Positions 36,110-45,167 of a DNA stretch of 64,000 nt are shown piece after piece. Each line of letters opens with the position of its first letter. Position 1 is the first letter of the stretch. This stretch comes from Curvibacter cyanobacteriorum (GTDB lineage: Bacteria > Pseudomonadota > Gammaproteobacteria > Burkholderiales > Burkholderiaceae_C), in NCBI RefSeq assembly GCF_028649475.1, contig NZ_JAQSIP010000008.1, positions 1 to 64,000 of the forward strand, read 5' to 3'. The notes beneath the pieces are model-generated. The model ran no database searches and was not told where the DNA came from. It was given only the letters and a program-made list of their open reading frames with translations. Made by a program: the position numbers and the translations under genes.

Positions 36110-37887
36110 ACCTCTCCGAACGCATCGCCGACTGGCTGGTCCAGCAAGGCATCACCCAAGTCTTTGCCGTCACCGGCGGCGGCGCCATGTACCTCAACCA
36201 GGCCCTGGGCGCCCACCCCGGTCTGCAGTGCACCTACCTGCACCACGAGCAGGCCTGCGCGATGGCCGCCGAGGGTTACGCCCGCATCGCGGGCAAGCCG
36301 GCCGTGGTCATGGTGACCACCGGCCCCGGCGGCATCAACGCGCTCAACGGCGTGTTCGGTGCTTTCACCGACTCGATCCCCATGCTGGTCATCAGCGGCC
36401 AGGTCAAACGCGCCACCTGCCTGGACTACACCCCGGTGCCCGGCCTGCGCCAGCTGGGTGACCAAGAAGGCCCAGTGCTGCAAATGGCCCGCCCGGTGAC
36501 CAAGCTGGCCGAAGGCGTGGGCAGCCCCGAGGCGGCGCTGACCCTGCTGCCCCAAGCCCTGGTCACCGCCGTGAGCGGGCGCCCCGGCCCCGTCTGGCTG
36601 GACATCCCGCTCGATGTGCAGTCGGCCGCCTGTGAGCCCATTCCGGCGCCGGTGTTCCCCCCTGCGCTGACCCCGGCCACGCTGGACGCCGACTGTGCCC
36701 ACATCGCCGAACGCCTGGCGCAAGCCCAGCGCCCGCTGATCCTGGCCGGCACCGGCGTGCGGCTGGCCCGCGCCGAGCAGGACCTGCTGGCCTTTGCCGA
36801 GGCCCACGGCATCCCCGTGGCCACCGCCTGGACCCACGACCTGATCGCCAGCGACCACCCGCTGTTTGCCGGCCGCCCCGGCACCATCGGCACGCGGCCC
36901 GGCAACTTCTGCCTGCAGGCCGCCGACCTGGTGATCGTGGTCGGCTCGCGCCTCAACATCCGCCAGGTCAGCTACAACTGGGACACCTTCGCCAAGCACG
37001 CCCATGTGGTGCAGGTCGATGTGGACCCGGCCGAACTGGCCAAGCCCCTGGTGCAAGCCGACCTCAAGGTCACCGCCGACGCCCGCGTGTTCCTGCAGGC
37101 GCTGCAGGCGCGTTGCCAGGGCGGCCTGCCCAGCTACGCACCGTGGGTACAGGCCTGCCAGGCCATGCGCGAACGCTACGCTCTGAAAGCGCCGCCCCAC
37201 CGCGGCGATGCCATCCACCCCTATGGCCTGGTGGAGCGGGTTTGCGCCCAGCTGCGCGACGACGACATCCTGGTCAGTGGCAACGCCTCGGCCTGCATCC
37301 TGCCGTTCCAGTTGGCCCCGCTCAAGCCGGGCCAGCGCCTGTTCAGCAACTCGGGCTCGGCCTCGATGGGTTACGACCTGCCGGCGGCCCTGGGCGCGGC
37401 CATCGCGGCGCCCGAGCGCCGCGTGGTCTGCTTCGCGGGCGACGGCAGTCTGCAGATGAACCTGCAGGAGCTGCAAAGCCTCAAGAGCCTGGGCCTCAAC
37501 GTGCTGGTGGTGGTGATCGACAACGGCGGCTACCTGTCGATCCGCCTCACGCACGACAACTTCTTTGGCCGAATCGTCGGCGCCACCCCGGCTTCGGGGG
37601 TGGCGTTTCCGGACTTTGCCCGCCTGGCCACGGCCTTTGGCCTGCGCGCCGTCGACGTGCGCAGCACCGCCGACCTGCCCGCACTCGACGCGGCCTTGCA
37701 ACAGGATGGCCCCCAACTGCTGGCCGTGACGGTGGACCCGGAGCCTGGCTTCGAACCCCGCATCAAGTCGCGCGCCCTGCCGGAAGGTGGCTTTGCCACG
37801 CCTGAACTGGACGACATGTTCCCCTTCCTGCCGGCCGAAGAACTGGCCGCCGTGCGCGCCGAACTGGCCGCCGTGCGCCAGGGCTGA
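36106..37887 (+). CDS. ThDP-dependent enzyme of acetolactate synthase type, YerE-like
   Basis: A 593-residue ThDP enzyme: activating Glu48 in YLHHEQACAMAAEGYAR, central domain, then the ThDP/Mg motif FAGDGSLQMN through DNGGYLSI. Acetolactate synthases look similar, but ilvN is absent and the gene is locked into an rfbFGH operon. In Yersinia pseudotuberculosis O:VI the homologous-type enzyme YerE transfers a pyruvate-derived two-carbon unit to C4 of CDP-4-keto-3,6-dideoxyglucose, leading to yersiniose. The same reaction is the best guess here, by context. The start is the ATG overlapping the methyltransferase stop; the frame is open further upstream but overlaps that gene. No FAD-specific residues could be judged by eye. 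Confidence 0.72.
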   Translation: MNLSERIADWLVQQGITQVFAVTGGGAMYLNQALGAHPGLQCTYLHHEQACAMAAEGYARIAGKPAVVMVTTGPGGINALNGVFGAFTDSIPMLVISGQVKRATCLDYTPVPGLRQLGDQEGPVLQMARPVTKLAEGVGSPEAALTLLPQALVTAVSGRPGPVWLDIPLDVQSAACEPIPAPVFPPALTPATLDADCAHIAERLAQAQRPLILAGTGVRLARAEQDLLAFAEAHGIPVATAWTHDLIASDHPLFAGRPGTIGTRPGNFCLQAADLVIVVGSRLNIRQVSYNWDTFAKHAHVVQVDVDPAELAKPLVQADLKVTADARVFLQALQARCQGGLPSYAPWVQACQAMRERYALKAPPHRGDAIHPYGLVERVCAQLRDDDILVSGNASACILPFQLAPLKPGQRLFSNSGSASMGYDLPAALGAAIAAPERRVVCFAGDGSLQMNLQELQSLKSLGLNVLVVVIDNGGYLSIRLTHDNFFGRIVGATPASGVAFPDFARLATAFGLRAVDVRSTADLPALDAALQQDGPQLLAVTVDPEPGFEPRIKSRALPEGGFATPELDDMFPFLPAEELAAVRAELAAVRQG

Positions 37888-37994
37888 GCCCGACGCCCCC
37901 CGGGGTGGCGCCCTCAGCCGGGCAATCTGGTGCTAAAAAACCACTTTGTTTGGCCCATTGCGAGGCGCGGTTGCTGAGATGATTGGGTCCAAGC

Positions 37995-38015
37995 GGCGCT
38001 GCGGCCTGCAGCGCC
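37995..38015 (+). other. Perfect 8-bp hairpin upstream of the NeuB-like gene
   Basis: GGCGCTGC-GGCCT-GCAGCGCC lies in the 189-base gap after the ThDP gene, without a T run. This gap is the longest inside the island between rfbF and the FkbM region on plus, so it may separate two transcription units. Confidence 0.35.
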
Positions 38016-38076
38016 TACTCCCGCAAAGTCTGGCGTTTGACCGGCCCCTGCGGCCCCTCATTAGACGGAGTCCTCC

Positions 38077-39183
38077 ATGTCCACAGAGCACAACCCCAAC
38101 AGCATCTTCGAGAACCTGTTCATTCTCGAACTGGCCAACAACCACTGGGGGCGGCTGGACCGGGGCCTGAAGATCGTGCACGACTTTTCGCAGGTGGTGC
38201 GCTTCAACAACGTGCGCGCGGCCATCAAGCTGCAGTTCCGCGAAGTGGACCACTTCATCCACAAGGACTTCCGCGGCCGCGAGGACATCCGCTACATCAA
38301 GAAGACCGAGGTCACCAAGCTCAGCAAGGCCGAGTACAAGACCCTGACGCGCACCATCAAGGAACGCGGTTGCATTCCGATGGCCACCGCCTTCGACGAG
38401 CGCTCAGTCGACCTGTGTGAAGAGTTGGACCTGCCCCTGATCAAGATCGCCAGCTCGGACATCAACGACTGGTTCCTAATCGAGCGCATCGCCGAGACCA
38501 AGAAGCCCGTCATCGTGTCCACCGGCGGCTCCAGCCAGAAGGACATCGACGACATGGTGACCTTCTTCGCCAACCGCAACATCCCGCTGGCCATCAACCA
38601 CTGCGTGTCGCTGTACCCGAGCGAGGACGACGAGCTGGAGATCAACCAGATCGACTACCTCAAGAAGCTCTACCCCAAAAACGTGATCGGCTTCTCGACC
38701 CACGAGTACACCGACTGGAGCTCGTCGATGCTGCTGTCCTACGCCAAGGGAGCGCGCACCTGGGAGCGCCACATCGACATCGACGAAGGCGGCATCCCGG
38801 TCTCGCCCTACTGCTCGCTGCCGCACCAGATCGACACCTGGTTCAAGGCCTACCACAAGGCGGTGGCCATGTGCGGTGGTTCGGGCCAGTCCAAGCGCCT
38901 GCCCAAGAAGAAAGAAACCGAGTACCTCGACGGCCTGGTGCGCGGCGTCTACGTGAAGCGCGACCTGCCCGCCGGCTACGAGTTCAAGCACCCTGGCAGC
39001 GACGAGGACTTCTACCTCGCGATCCCGCTGCAAAAGGGCCAACTGTCCTGCCGTGAAACCATGAACGGCCTGAAGCTGACCCGCCCCGTGTCGCGCGACG
39101 CGGCGCTGACCATCGACGACGTGGACAGCCCCTACGCCCAGCACGAATCGCTGCGCCAGGCCATCTACGACCGCGGCCTCTGA
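38077..39183 (+). CDS. NeuB-family nonulosonate synthase-like protein
   Basis: Family members condense phosphoenolpyruvate with an amino sugar to make sialic, pseudaminic or legionaminic acid. The 368-residue protein has LELANNHWG (variant of the usual EIGxNHxG), KLQFREVD, ATAFDERSVDLCEELDLPLIKIASSD, VIVSTGG, NHCVSLYP and a C-terminal SAF-like part (GVYVKRDLPAGYEF). The usual EKHFT motif reads ERHIDI, and the preceding loop differs (STHEYTDWSSS), so the substrate may be unusual. No CMP-sugar synthetase or other nonulosonate genes are in the window. Ribosome site GGAGTCCTCC precedes the ATG. Confidence 0.82.
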   Translation: MSTEHNPNSIFENLFILELANNHWGRLDRGLKIVHDFSQVVRFNNVRAAIKLQFREVDHFIHKDFRGREDIRYIKKTEVTKLSKAEYKTLTRTIKERGCIPMATAFDERSVDLCEELDLPLIKIASSDINDWFLIERIAETKKPVIVSTGGSSQKDIDDMVTFFANRNIPLAINHCVSLYPSEDDELEINQIDYLKKLYPKNVIGFSTHEYTDWSSSMLLSYAKGARTWERHIDIDEGGIPVSPYCSLPHQIDTWFKAYHKAVAMCGGSGQSKRLPKKKETEYLDGLVRGVYVKRDLPAGYEFKHPGSDEDFYLAIPLQKGQLSCRETMNGLKLTRPVSRDAALTIDDVDSPYAQHESLRQAIYDRGL

Positions 39184-39209
39184 GCGCAACGGCCTCGGCC
39201 CTCCGTCCC

Positions 39210-40262
39210 GTGAGCACGCCCTACCCGTCCCCCACGCTGCCGGCCATCCAGGGGCGGCTGGCCCAGCTGCTGCCGCACCTGGACGCGGCGGCACTCGACG
39301 ACCAGACCTTGTTCATCACCGGGGGCACGGGGTTTTTTGGCTACTGGCTGCTCAGCCTGCTGGACTTGCTGCAACAGCGCGGCCACCGGTTTCGGGTGCG
39401 CCTGCTGTCGCGCGATCCGCAGCGCTTTCAAGCGGCCGCCCCGTACTTTGCCGACCGCCCCTGGATCGACTGGGTCAGCGGCGATGTGCGCCGCTTTGAA
39501 GACCCCCGACCGGCCGAACTGCTGATCCACGCGGCCACCGACACCCACGCCCAGGCCCACACGCGGCCGCTGGCCATCCTCGACGATGTGCTGCTGGGCA
39601 CGCGCAACACCCTGCAGCAGGCGCTGGCCCAAGGCGTGAAGCGGGCGCTGTTTGTCAGCTCGGGGGCGGTCTATGGCCCGGCCGCCCGCGCGGCCAGCCA
39701 CACCGCCGAGACCACGGCCCTGCAGCGCAGCCTCGAGCAACCCGACCCCTATGGCGAAGCCAAGGCCATGGCCGAGCTGTGGTGCCACCACTTTGGCCAG
39801 GCCCATGGCCTGTGCATCCCGGTGGCACGCTGCTTTGCCTTCGTGGGCGCCGGGCTGGACCTGAATGGCCACTTTGCGATTGGCAACTTCATCCGCGACG
39901 GCCTGGCCGGCCAAGGCATCCATGTCCAGGGGGACGGCACGCCGGTGCGCAGCTACCTGTACGGTGCGGACCTCGCGGTGTGGCTGCTGCAATTGCTGCT
40001 GCGTGGCGACCACGGCCGGGCCTACAACGTGGGCTCGGACCAGGCCATCACCATCGAACAACTGGCCCATCAGGTGAACCAGCAACTGAGCCCCGGGCAG
40101 GCCGTGACGCTGGCCCGCCAGGCGGACCTCAAATCTTCGCGCTCTTGCTACGTGCCCGACATCGAGCGGGCCCGGCAGGAGCTGCGGCTGGACGTCTGGA
40201 CCCCGCTGGCCCAGGCCATCGCGGGCACCGCCGACCCGCGCCAGCCCCTCGCCCAGGACTGA
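39210..40262 (+). CDS. NAD-dependent epimerase/dehydratase (SDR) family protein
   Basis: A 350-residue extended SDR with nucleotide motif TGGTGFFG, HAATDTHAQ, SSGAVYG, and catalytic Tyr-Lys in PYGEAKA; the C-terminal half has GTPVRSYLYGADLA and AYNVGSDQAI as in sugar epimerases and reductases. It could reduce the branched or unbranched CDP-4-keto sugar (YerF- or abequose-synthase-like role) or act on another nucleotide sugar. The start is a GTG with no clear ribosome site, 27 bases after the NeuB-like gene. It precedes glycosyltransferase 2 by two bases. Confidence 0.82.
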   Translation: MSTPYPSPTLPAIQGRLAQLLPHLDAAALDDQTLFITGGTGFFGYWLLSLLDLLQQRGHRFRVRLLSRDPQRFQAAAPYFADRPWIDWVSGDVRRFEDPRPAELLIHAATDTHAQAHTRPLAILDDVLLGTRNTLQQALAQGVKRALFVSSGAVYGPAARAASHTAETTALQRSLEQPDPYGEAKAMAELWCHHFGQAHGLCIPVARCFAFVGAGLDLNGHFAIGNFIRDGLAGQGIHVQGDGTPVRSYLYGADLAVWLLQLLLRGDHGRAYNVGSDQAITIEQLAHQVNQQLSPGQAVTLARQADLKSSRSCYVPDIERARQELRLDVWTPLAQAIAGTADPRQPLAQD

Positions 40263-40264
40263 CC

Positions 40265-43200
40265 ATGCCCCAACTGTACGAATCGCTGCGCCGCCCTTAC
40301 TACATCGAGGCGCCGCCGTACCGCCGCTCCTCGGCGGGCATCCGCGTCATGCACATGCTCTGCCATGTGCTGAACCGCCTGGGCGAAGAAGCCTATGTCT
40401 TCACCACCGGGGTCAACCCCGAGCTCAACACCCCCACCGTGACCGAGGACGTGGTGCGGCGCCACCTGCAGGCCGGGCGCGAACCCATCGTGGTCTATCC
40501 GGAGATCGTCAGCGGCAACCCGCGCCGCGCCAAGTCGGTGGTGCGCTATGTGCTCAATGTGCCGGGCCTGATCGGCGGCGACAAGACCTTTGCCGACACC
40601 GAACTCATCTACGCCTACGGCCAGAACATCCTGCCGCCCAACGCGCCTCCGGGCAATGTGCTGTTCTTCCCCTCGGTCGATTCCAGCCTGTTCAACAACC
40701 GCGACAACCCGCTGGACACCCAGCGCCAGGGCCTGCTGGTTTACCCCGGGCGGCACCTGAACGCGCTCAAGGAACACCCCGAGCTGGCCCAGGCCACCGT
40801 GATCACCTCCACCTGGCCCGCCAGCCGCGCCGAACTGGCCGCGCTGATGCGGCGCAGCGAGATGCTGTACTGCTTCGAGTCCACCGCCATCGCGCTGGAA
40901 TCGGTGCTGTGCGGTTGCCCCGCCGTGACCCTGCACTCGCCGTTCTTTGATGGCCAGGCCATCAATTCACAGGAACTCGGTCGCGAGGGCATGGCCTTTG
41001 GCGACGCACCCGAAGAAATTGCCTACGCGCGCCGCACCGTGGGCCAGATGCAGGCCACCTACCAGCGCCTCGAAGAAGAGTTCTGGGTCAAGCTGCAGCA
41101 GTTCATCCGCGACAGCCAGGCCCTGCCCCTGACCGAGCCCGCCCCCCTGCCCGTGGTCTACCAGCCCAGCGCCGCCGACCAGGCCTTTGCCCAGTGGCGC
41201 CAGGCCCAGTCGCTCAATGAGTTCACCGCGCAGGCACTGGCCGAACGCATGATGACGGGCTGGCAGCACAAGCCGCGTTTCCACCTGCTGACCCACTGCC
41301 CCGAAGGCGCGGTGGACTCGGCCCAGGCCCTGCTCACCAGCCTGGACGCCCAGCTGTACCCCGAATGGATCCTGACGGTGCTGAGCACCGCCGACGCCCC
41401 CGCCAGCATCGCCCAAAACCCCCGCCTGCAGTGGCTGTGCCTGCGCGAAGACAGCTCGGCCCCGCTGGTGCTGCAAGCCCTGGCCGAGGCCTCGCCAGCC
41501 AACTGGCTGGGCCTGCTGCCCGCCGGCGTGACGGTGGCCGAGCCCCAATCGCTGCAGGCGCTGGCCGACCAGATCAACGCCCAACCCGACTGGCGCCTGG
41601 TGTACGGCGACGACGCCGTGCAGCCGGCGGGCCAGTCACCCGAGCCCCACTTCAAACCCGACTTCAACCTCGACCTGCTGCGCGCCAACGCCTACCTGGG
41701 TCGCGCCCTGTGGGTCGAGAAAGCCGCCCTGCTGGCCTGCGGCGGGCTGGGGGCCGACCCGGGCGCCACGGCCTACGATGTGGCCTTGCGCCTGCATGAC
41801 CACGCCGGTGCCGCGGCGCTGGGTCACCTGAGCGAACTGCTGTGGCTGTACGCCAGCGCCAGCCTGCGCCACGGCGAGCCCGAGGCCGAACGCGCAGCCC
41901 TGCGCGCCCACCTGGCCCGTCAGGGCGTGGCCGCCGAGGTGCTGCCAGGCCTGAGCCCCCACACCCACCAGGTGCGCTACGCCGCACCGGCCCACAGCGA
42001 CGTGACCGCCCTGATCGCGGTGCGCCACGACCGGCAGTACCTGCAGCCCCTGCTGGCCAGCTGGCAGCAGCTGCGGCCGACCGACCGCACGCCGCTGCTG
42101 CTGCTGGACCTGGGTTGCGATGACCCCGACGAACGCGCCTACCTCGACAGCCTGGCGCAAGACGCGTTCTGGCAGGGCCGGGTGCAGCGGCTGAACGCGC
42201 GCGGCCTGAGCCCCGCCCAGGCCCTGAACCTGGGGCTGCGCCACAGCACCGCCGAACACCTGCTGTGCCTGGACGTGCGCAGCCACCTGGTGCAAGCCGA
42301 CTGGCTGGAGCGCCTGCTGGGCATCGCGCAGCGGCCCGAGGTCGGCGCCGTGGCCCCGCGCCTGGTCAACCCGGCCAACTCGCTGCTGATCGAGGGTCAC
42401 TGGCTCGGTGGCCTGGAAGGCCTGGCGGGCCCCGCGTTCCGCGACCTGGGCCTCGACGAACCCGGCCCGCATGAGCGCGCCCTGTGCGAGCAAAGCGCGC
42501 TGGCGGTCAACGCGTCGGTGCTGCTGATCAAGCGCTCGGCCCTGGCCGGCGCCGCCTGGCTGGATGAAACCCTGCCCGAGCGCGCCGCCTGGGCCGAACT
42601 GGGCCTGCGTCTGCGCGCGCAACAGCGCCTGTTGGTCTGGACCCCGCACGCGGTGGTGCTGCAACACCCACGCCCGCCGGCCCCGGCCAGCGCCCCCGAC
42701 ACCGTGCCCCCGGTCTGGCCCCAACTGCCCTTGACGGCGCTGGCGCGTGACCCGAACCACCACCGCCAATTGAGCCTGAGCCAGCCCGCGCTGCCAGAGG
42801 CCGCGCGCCGTGCGCCGTGGCTCGACACCCACCAACGCCGCCAGCGCTGGCTGCTGGTGGGCCCGGCGGCCAGCCCCTTGTCGGCCATGAGCCGCGTGCA
42901 GGACAGCCTGCGCCAAAGCGATGACGCGCAGGTGGGCCGCTTCGAGATCGGCGCCCAGCCCGGCCCGCTGGCCGACTGGCTGATGGCCGTGCTGCGCGCC
43001 GCGCCCGACCGGGTGCTGCTGCACGGGCTGCACCTGCCGCTGGTCCAGGCGCTGCTGGCCGCACTGGCCCAGCACCAGCCCGAGCGGCCTTGCCTGCTGC
43101 TGCTGGACGACCTGCAGCCCTGGAGCCAACCCGACAATTTCCTGTGCCCGCCGGCCCCGGCCCTGCTGCGCAGCCGCCTGCGCCCGCTGCTGGCGCCAGC

Positions 43201-43327
43201 CCACACCGTGCTGCTGAGCAGCGCCCATGACCTCGGCAAACTGGCCGGCGTCCACCCCCGCCTGCAGTCGCTGCAGGCTGACCCGGTGCGCTTTGGCGCC
43301 CTGGCCGTGGACGGCTGGCTCCATTGA
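40265..43327 (+). CDS. Giant glycosyltransferase 2, paralog of glycosyltransferase 1
   Basis: A 1020-residue protein sharing with glycosyltransferase 1 the N-terminal pattern (PYYIEAPP, LNRLGEEAYVF, FESTAIALESVLCGCPAV) and the first GT2-like domain (LVYGDDAVQ, PHFKPDFNLDLLRANAYLG). Its second GT2-like domain keeps the fold signature (AQALNLGLRHSTAEHLL, VGAVAPRLVNP) but the metal-binding DDD is replaced by LDVRSH, so this domain looks inactive. The C-terminal GT-B domain of the paralog is missing; a shorter Leu/Ala/Pro-rich tail of about 180 residues replaces it. No membrane segments. Transferase substrates cannot be named. Confidence 0.8.
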   Translation: MPQLYESLRRPYYIEAPPYRRSSAGIRVMHMLCHVLNRLGEEAYVFTTGVNPELNTPTVTEDVVRRHLQAGREPIVVYPEIVSGNPRRAKSVVRYVLNVPGLIGGDKTFADTELIYAYGQNILPPNAPPGNVLFFPSVDSSLFNNRDNPLDTQRQGLLVYPGRHLNALKEHPELAQATVITSTWPASRAELAALMRRSEMLYCFESTAIALESVLCGCPAVTLHSPFFDGQAINSQELGREGMAFGDAPEEIAYARRTVGQMQATYQRLEEEFWVKLQQFIRDSQALPLTEPAPLPVVYQPSAADQAFAQWRQAQSLNEFTAQALAERMMTGWQHKPRFHLLTHCPEGAVDSAQALLTSLDAQLYPEWILTVLSTADAPASIAQNPRLQWLCLREDSSAPLVLQALAEASPANWLGLLPAGVTVAEPQSLQALADQINAQPDWRLVYGDDAVQPAGQSPEPHFKPDFNLDLLRANAYLGRALWVEKAALLACGGLGADPGATAYDVALRLHDHAGAAALGHLSELLWLYASASLRHGEPEAERAALRAHLARQGVAAEVLPGLSPHTHQVRYAAPAHSDVTALIAVRHDRQYLQPLLASWQQLRPTDRTPLLLLDLGCDDPDERAYLDSLAQDAFWQGRVQRLNARGLSPAQALNLGLRHSTAEHLLCLDVRSHLVQADWLERLLGIAQRPEVGAVAPRLVNPANSLLIEGHWLGGLEGLAGPAFRDLGLDEPGPHERALCEQSALAVNASVLLIKRSALAGAAWLDETLPERAAWAELGLRLRAQQRLLVWTPHAVVLQHPRPPAPASAPDTVPPVWPQLPLTALARDPNHHRQLSLSQPALPEAARRAPWLDTHQRRQRWLLVGPAASPLSAMSRVQDSLRQSDDAQVGRFEIGAQPGPLADWLMAVLRAAPDRVLLHGLHLPLVQALLAALAQHQPERPCLLLLDDLQPWSQPDNFLCPPAPALLRSRLRPLLAPAHTVLLSSAHDLGKLAGVHPRLQSLQADPVRFGALAVDGWLH

Positions 43328-43346
43328 AACCCCACCTCCCCCCCGT

Positions 43347-44363
43347 ATGACCCAACGCCTGGACATCCTGATCACCTCGTACAAGCACCCGGAGTACCTG
43401 GACGAATGCCTGCAGTCCCTGGCCGCACAGACCTGGCAAGGCTTCAACGTCCACATCGTGGACGACAGCCCAGGCAACCCGGTGCAGGGCGTGATCGACA
43501 AATGGCGCGCGCAAGGCATGACCATCGAGTTCAGCCAGAACGAGCAGAACATCGGCGGCATCGAATGCCTGGACGCCATGTACCAGCGCACCCAGTCGGA
43601 CTACGTCATGTGGCTGCACCACGACGACATCCTGTGGCCCCAGTTCCTTGAGAAGCTGCTGTGCGAAGGCCTGCTCAAGCACCCGGAATGTGGTTTTGGC
43701 TACAGCCTCTACCAGCGCAAAACCGGTGACCAGATCCAACCCGACACCGGCGTCTACCGGCCGGCCCTGAGCACCGGCCCGCATTCGGTGGTGCACCACC
43801 TGTGCATCACGAATTGGATCATTTGCTCGTTTGCCATTTTCAAGCGCAGCGCGCTGGATCAGGTGGGTGGCATCCAGCGCCACGCCTGGCGCGACCGCCT
43901 GATCGGCCTGCCCACCTCGGCCTACCCGGACCAGTACATGTGTGCCCGGGTGGCCGCGCAAAGCCCCGCCTACGTGCTCGACGAACCGCAGGGCTATTAC
44001 CGCATCCACGCCAGCAATGCCACCAACCGCACCGGGGGCGAGCTGCGCCGGATCACGGAGAGCGTGCGCACCTACGACTACATCTTTGACGACCACAACA
44101 TCTTCGACAAGGTCACGCGCTACCTCGCCAAAGCCAATGCCCACGGGCGTTTGCTGTCGGACGTGGGCGTGATCCAGGCCATGCTGCAGATGATCCAGGC
44201 CACCGAAGTCGGCCAGGAACTGCGCCCCATGGCCAAAGAGCTGCTGATCGCCACCCACCAGGCCTTGAGCCCCTTGATCTATGACGACGCGGCCCGAGGC
44301 CGCCCTTTGGTGACACCGCGCCAGCACCTGGACGAGGTTGCCCGCCTGGTGCAGCAACTCTGA
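43347..44363 (+). CDS. Family 2 glycosyltransferase
   Basis: A 338-residue GT-A enzyme: LDILITSYKHPEYLDECLQSL, HIVDDSPGNP, NIGGIECLDAMYQ and the metal motif LHHDDILWP (DD), then AIFKRSALDQVGG and a C-terminal helical region. This is a classic nucleotide-sugar-dependent GT2, likely adding one sugar of the glycan. The ATG lies 19 bases after glycosyltransferase 2; the frame is open upstream but overlaps that gene. No membrane helix is apparent. Confidence 0.88.
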   Translation: MTQRLDILITSYKHPEYLDECLQSLAAQTWQGFNVHIVDDSPGNPVQGVIDKWRAQGMTIEFSQNEQNIGGIECLDAMYQRTQSDYVMWLHHDDILWPQFLEKLLCEGLLKHPECGFGYSLYQRKTGDQIQPDTGVYRPALSTGPHSVVHHLCITNWIICSFAIFKRSALDQVGGIQRHAWRDRLIGLPTSAYPDQYMCARVAAQSPAYVLDEPQGYYRIHASNATNRTGGELRRITESVRTYDYIFDDHNIFDKVTRYLAKANAHGRLLSDVGVIQAMLQMIQATEVGQELRPMAKELLIATHQALSPLIYDDAARGRPLVTPRQHLDEVARLVQQL

Positions 44364-44396
44364 GCTGCCCAAAGCCGTTCCCCTGGAGGAGACACC

Positions 44397-45167
44397 ATGA
44401 CCCATGCCTTCGACCAACTCGACCGAGACGGCTACCTGGCCCTGGGGCCGGTGGCCGACGCCGCCACCTGCGCGGCCCTGAAAGAAGAGATTTTTGACTG
44501 GCACCGACGCCAGTCGGCCCTGCGCCCGCCAATCAGTGCCCACCACTGGGGGGTGCACCATTTCGTTGAGTACCCACACACCCAGGCCCTGCTGGCTTCG
44601 GACTGGCTGCATGGTTTTTGTGAAGGGCTGTTCTCGGGGCAGCCGTGGATCCTGCACGCGATTGGCGCTTCCATCAACCCACCAGCCGGCCAGGGCGCCT
44701 ACGCCCACGGCAGCCAGTGGCACCGCGACAGCCCCACCTACCGGGCAGCGGGTCGCGAGTACATCATCGTGATGCTGTTCCTGGACGACTTCACTGTCGC
44801 CAACGGGTGCACCGAGGTGGCACCGGGCACCCACCTGCAAGTGGCCGTGCCGCCGTTGGAAGTGTTGGAGCGCGACAGCGTGCATGCCACCGCGCCGCGG
44901 GGCTCGGCGCTGGCGTTCTTCCCTGACACGGTCCACCGGGCGGGCACGAACACCACCGACCAGTTCCGCATCGGCATCACCATGGCCATCACCCGCCCCT
45001 ACCTCAAGCCCTTGATGGACTATGCGCGGCTGCTGGGCCTGGACCAAGAATCCCGTTTGAGCCCGCGCCTGGCCCAAGTCCTCGGCTATAACGCCAAAGT
45101 GCCGCAAAGCATGGCCGAATGGAACGCGCCGCCGGAGCAGCGCTTCTACAAACGAGGACAAGGATGA
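44397..45167 (+). CDS. Phytanoyl-CoA dioxygenase (PhyH) family oxygenase
   Basis: Probable Fe(II)/2-oxoglutarate-dependent hydroxylase of 256 residues. The iron triad is visible as His109-x-Asp111 (WHRDSPTY) and His180 (DTVHRAG), with a downstream Arg (FRIGIT) placed to bind 2-oxoglutarate. NGCTEVAPGTHL matches the family. A strong ribosome site (GGAGGAGACACC) precedes the ATG. In surface-sugar clusters such enzymes hydroxylate acyl or sugar groups; here a substrate in flagellin glycan tailoring is inferred from context only. It overlaps the acetyltransferase gene (ATGA). Confidence 0.85.
   Translation: MTHAFDQLDRDGYLALGPVADAATCAALKEEIFDWHRRQSALRPPISAHHWGVHHFVEYPHTQALLASDWLHGFCEGLFSGQPWILHAIGASINPPAGQGAYAHGSQWHRDSPTYRAAGREYIIVMLFLDDFTVANGCTEVAPGTHLQVAVPPLEVLERDSVHATAPRGSALAFFPDTVHRAGTNTTDQFRIGITMAITRPYLKPLMDYARLLGLDQESRLSPRLAQVLGYNAKVPQSMAEWNAPPEQRFYKRGQG

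Noticed and set aside
36106-37887. Housekeeping acetolactate synthase large subunit (ilvB)
   Set aside because: There is no ilvN partner and the gene is embedded by overlap in the rfbFGH operon. A sugar-pathway ThDP enzyme fits better, though the distinction needs a tree.
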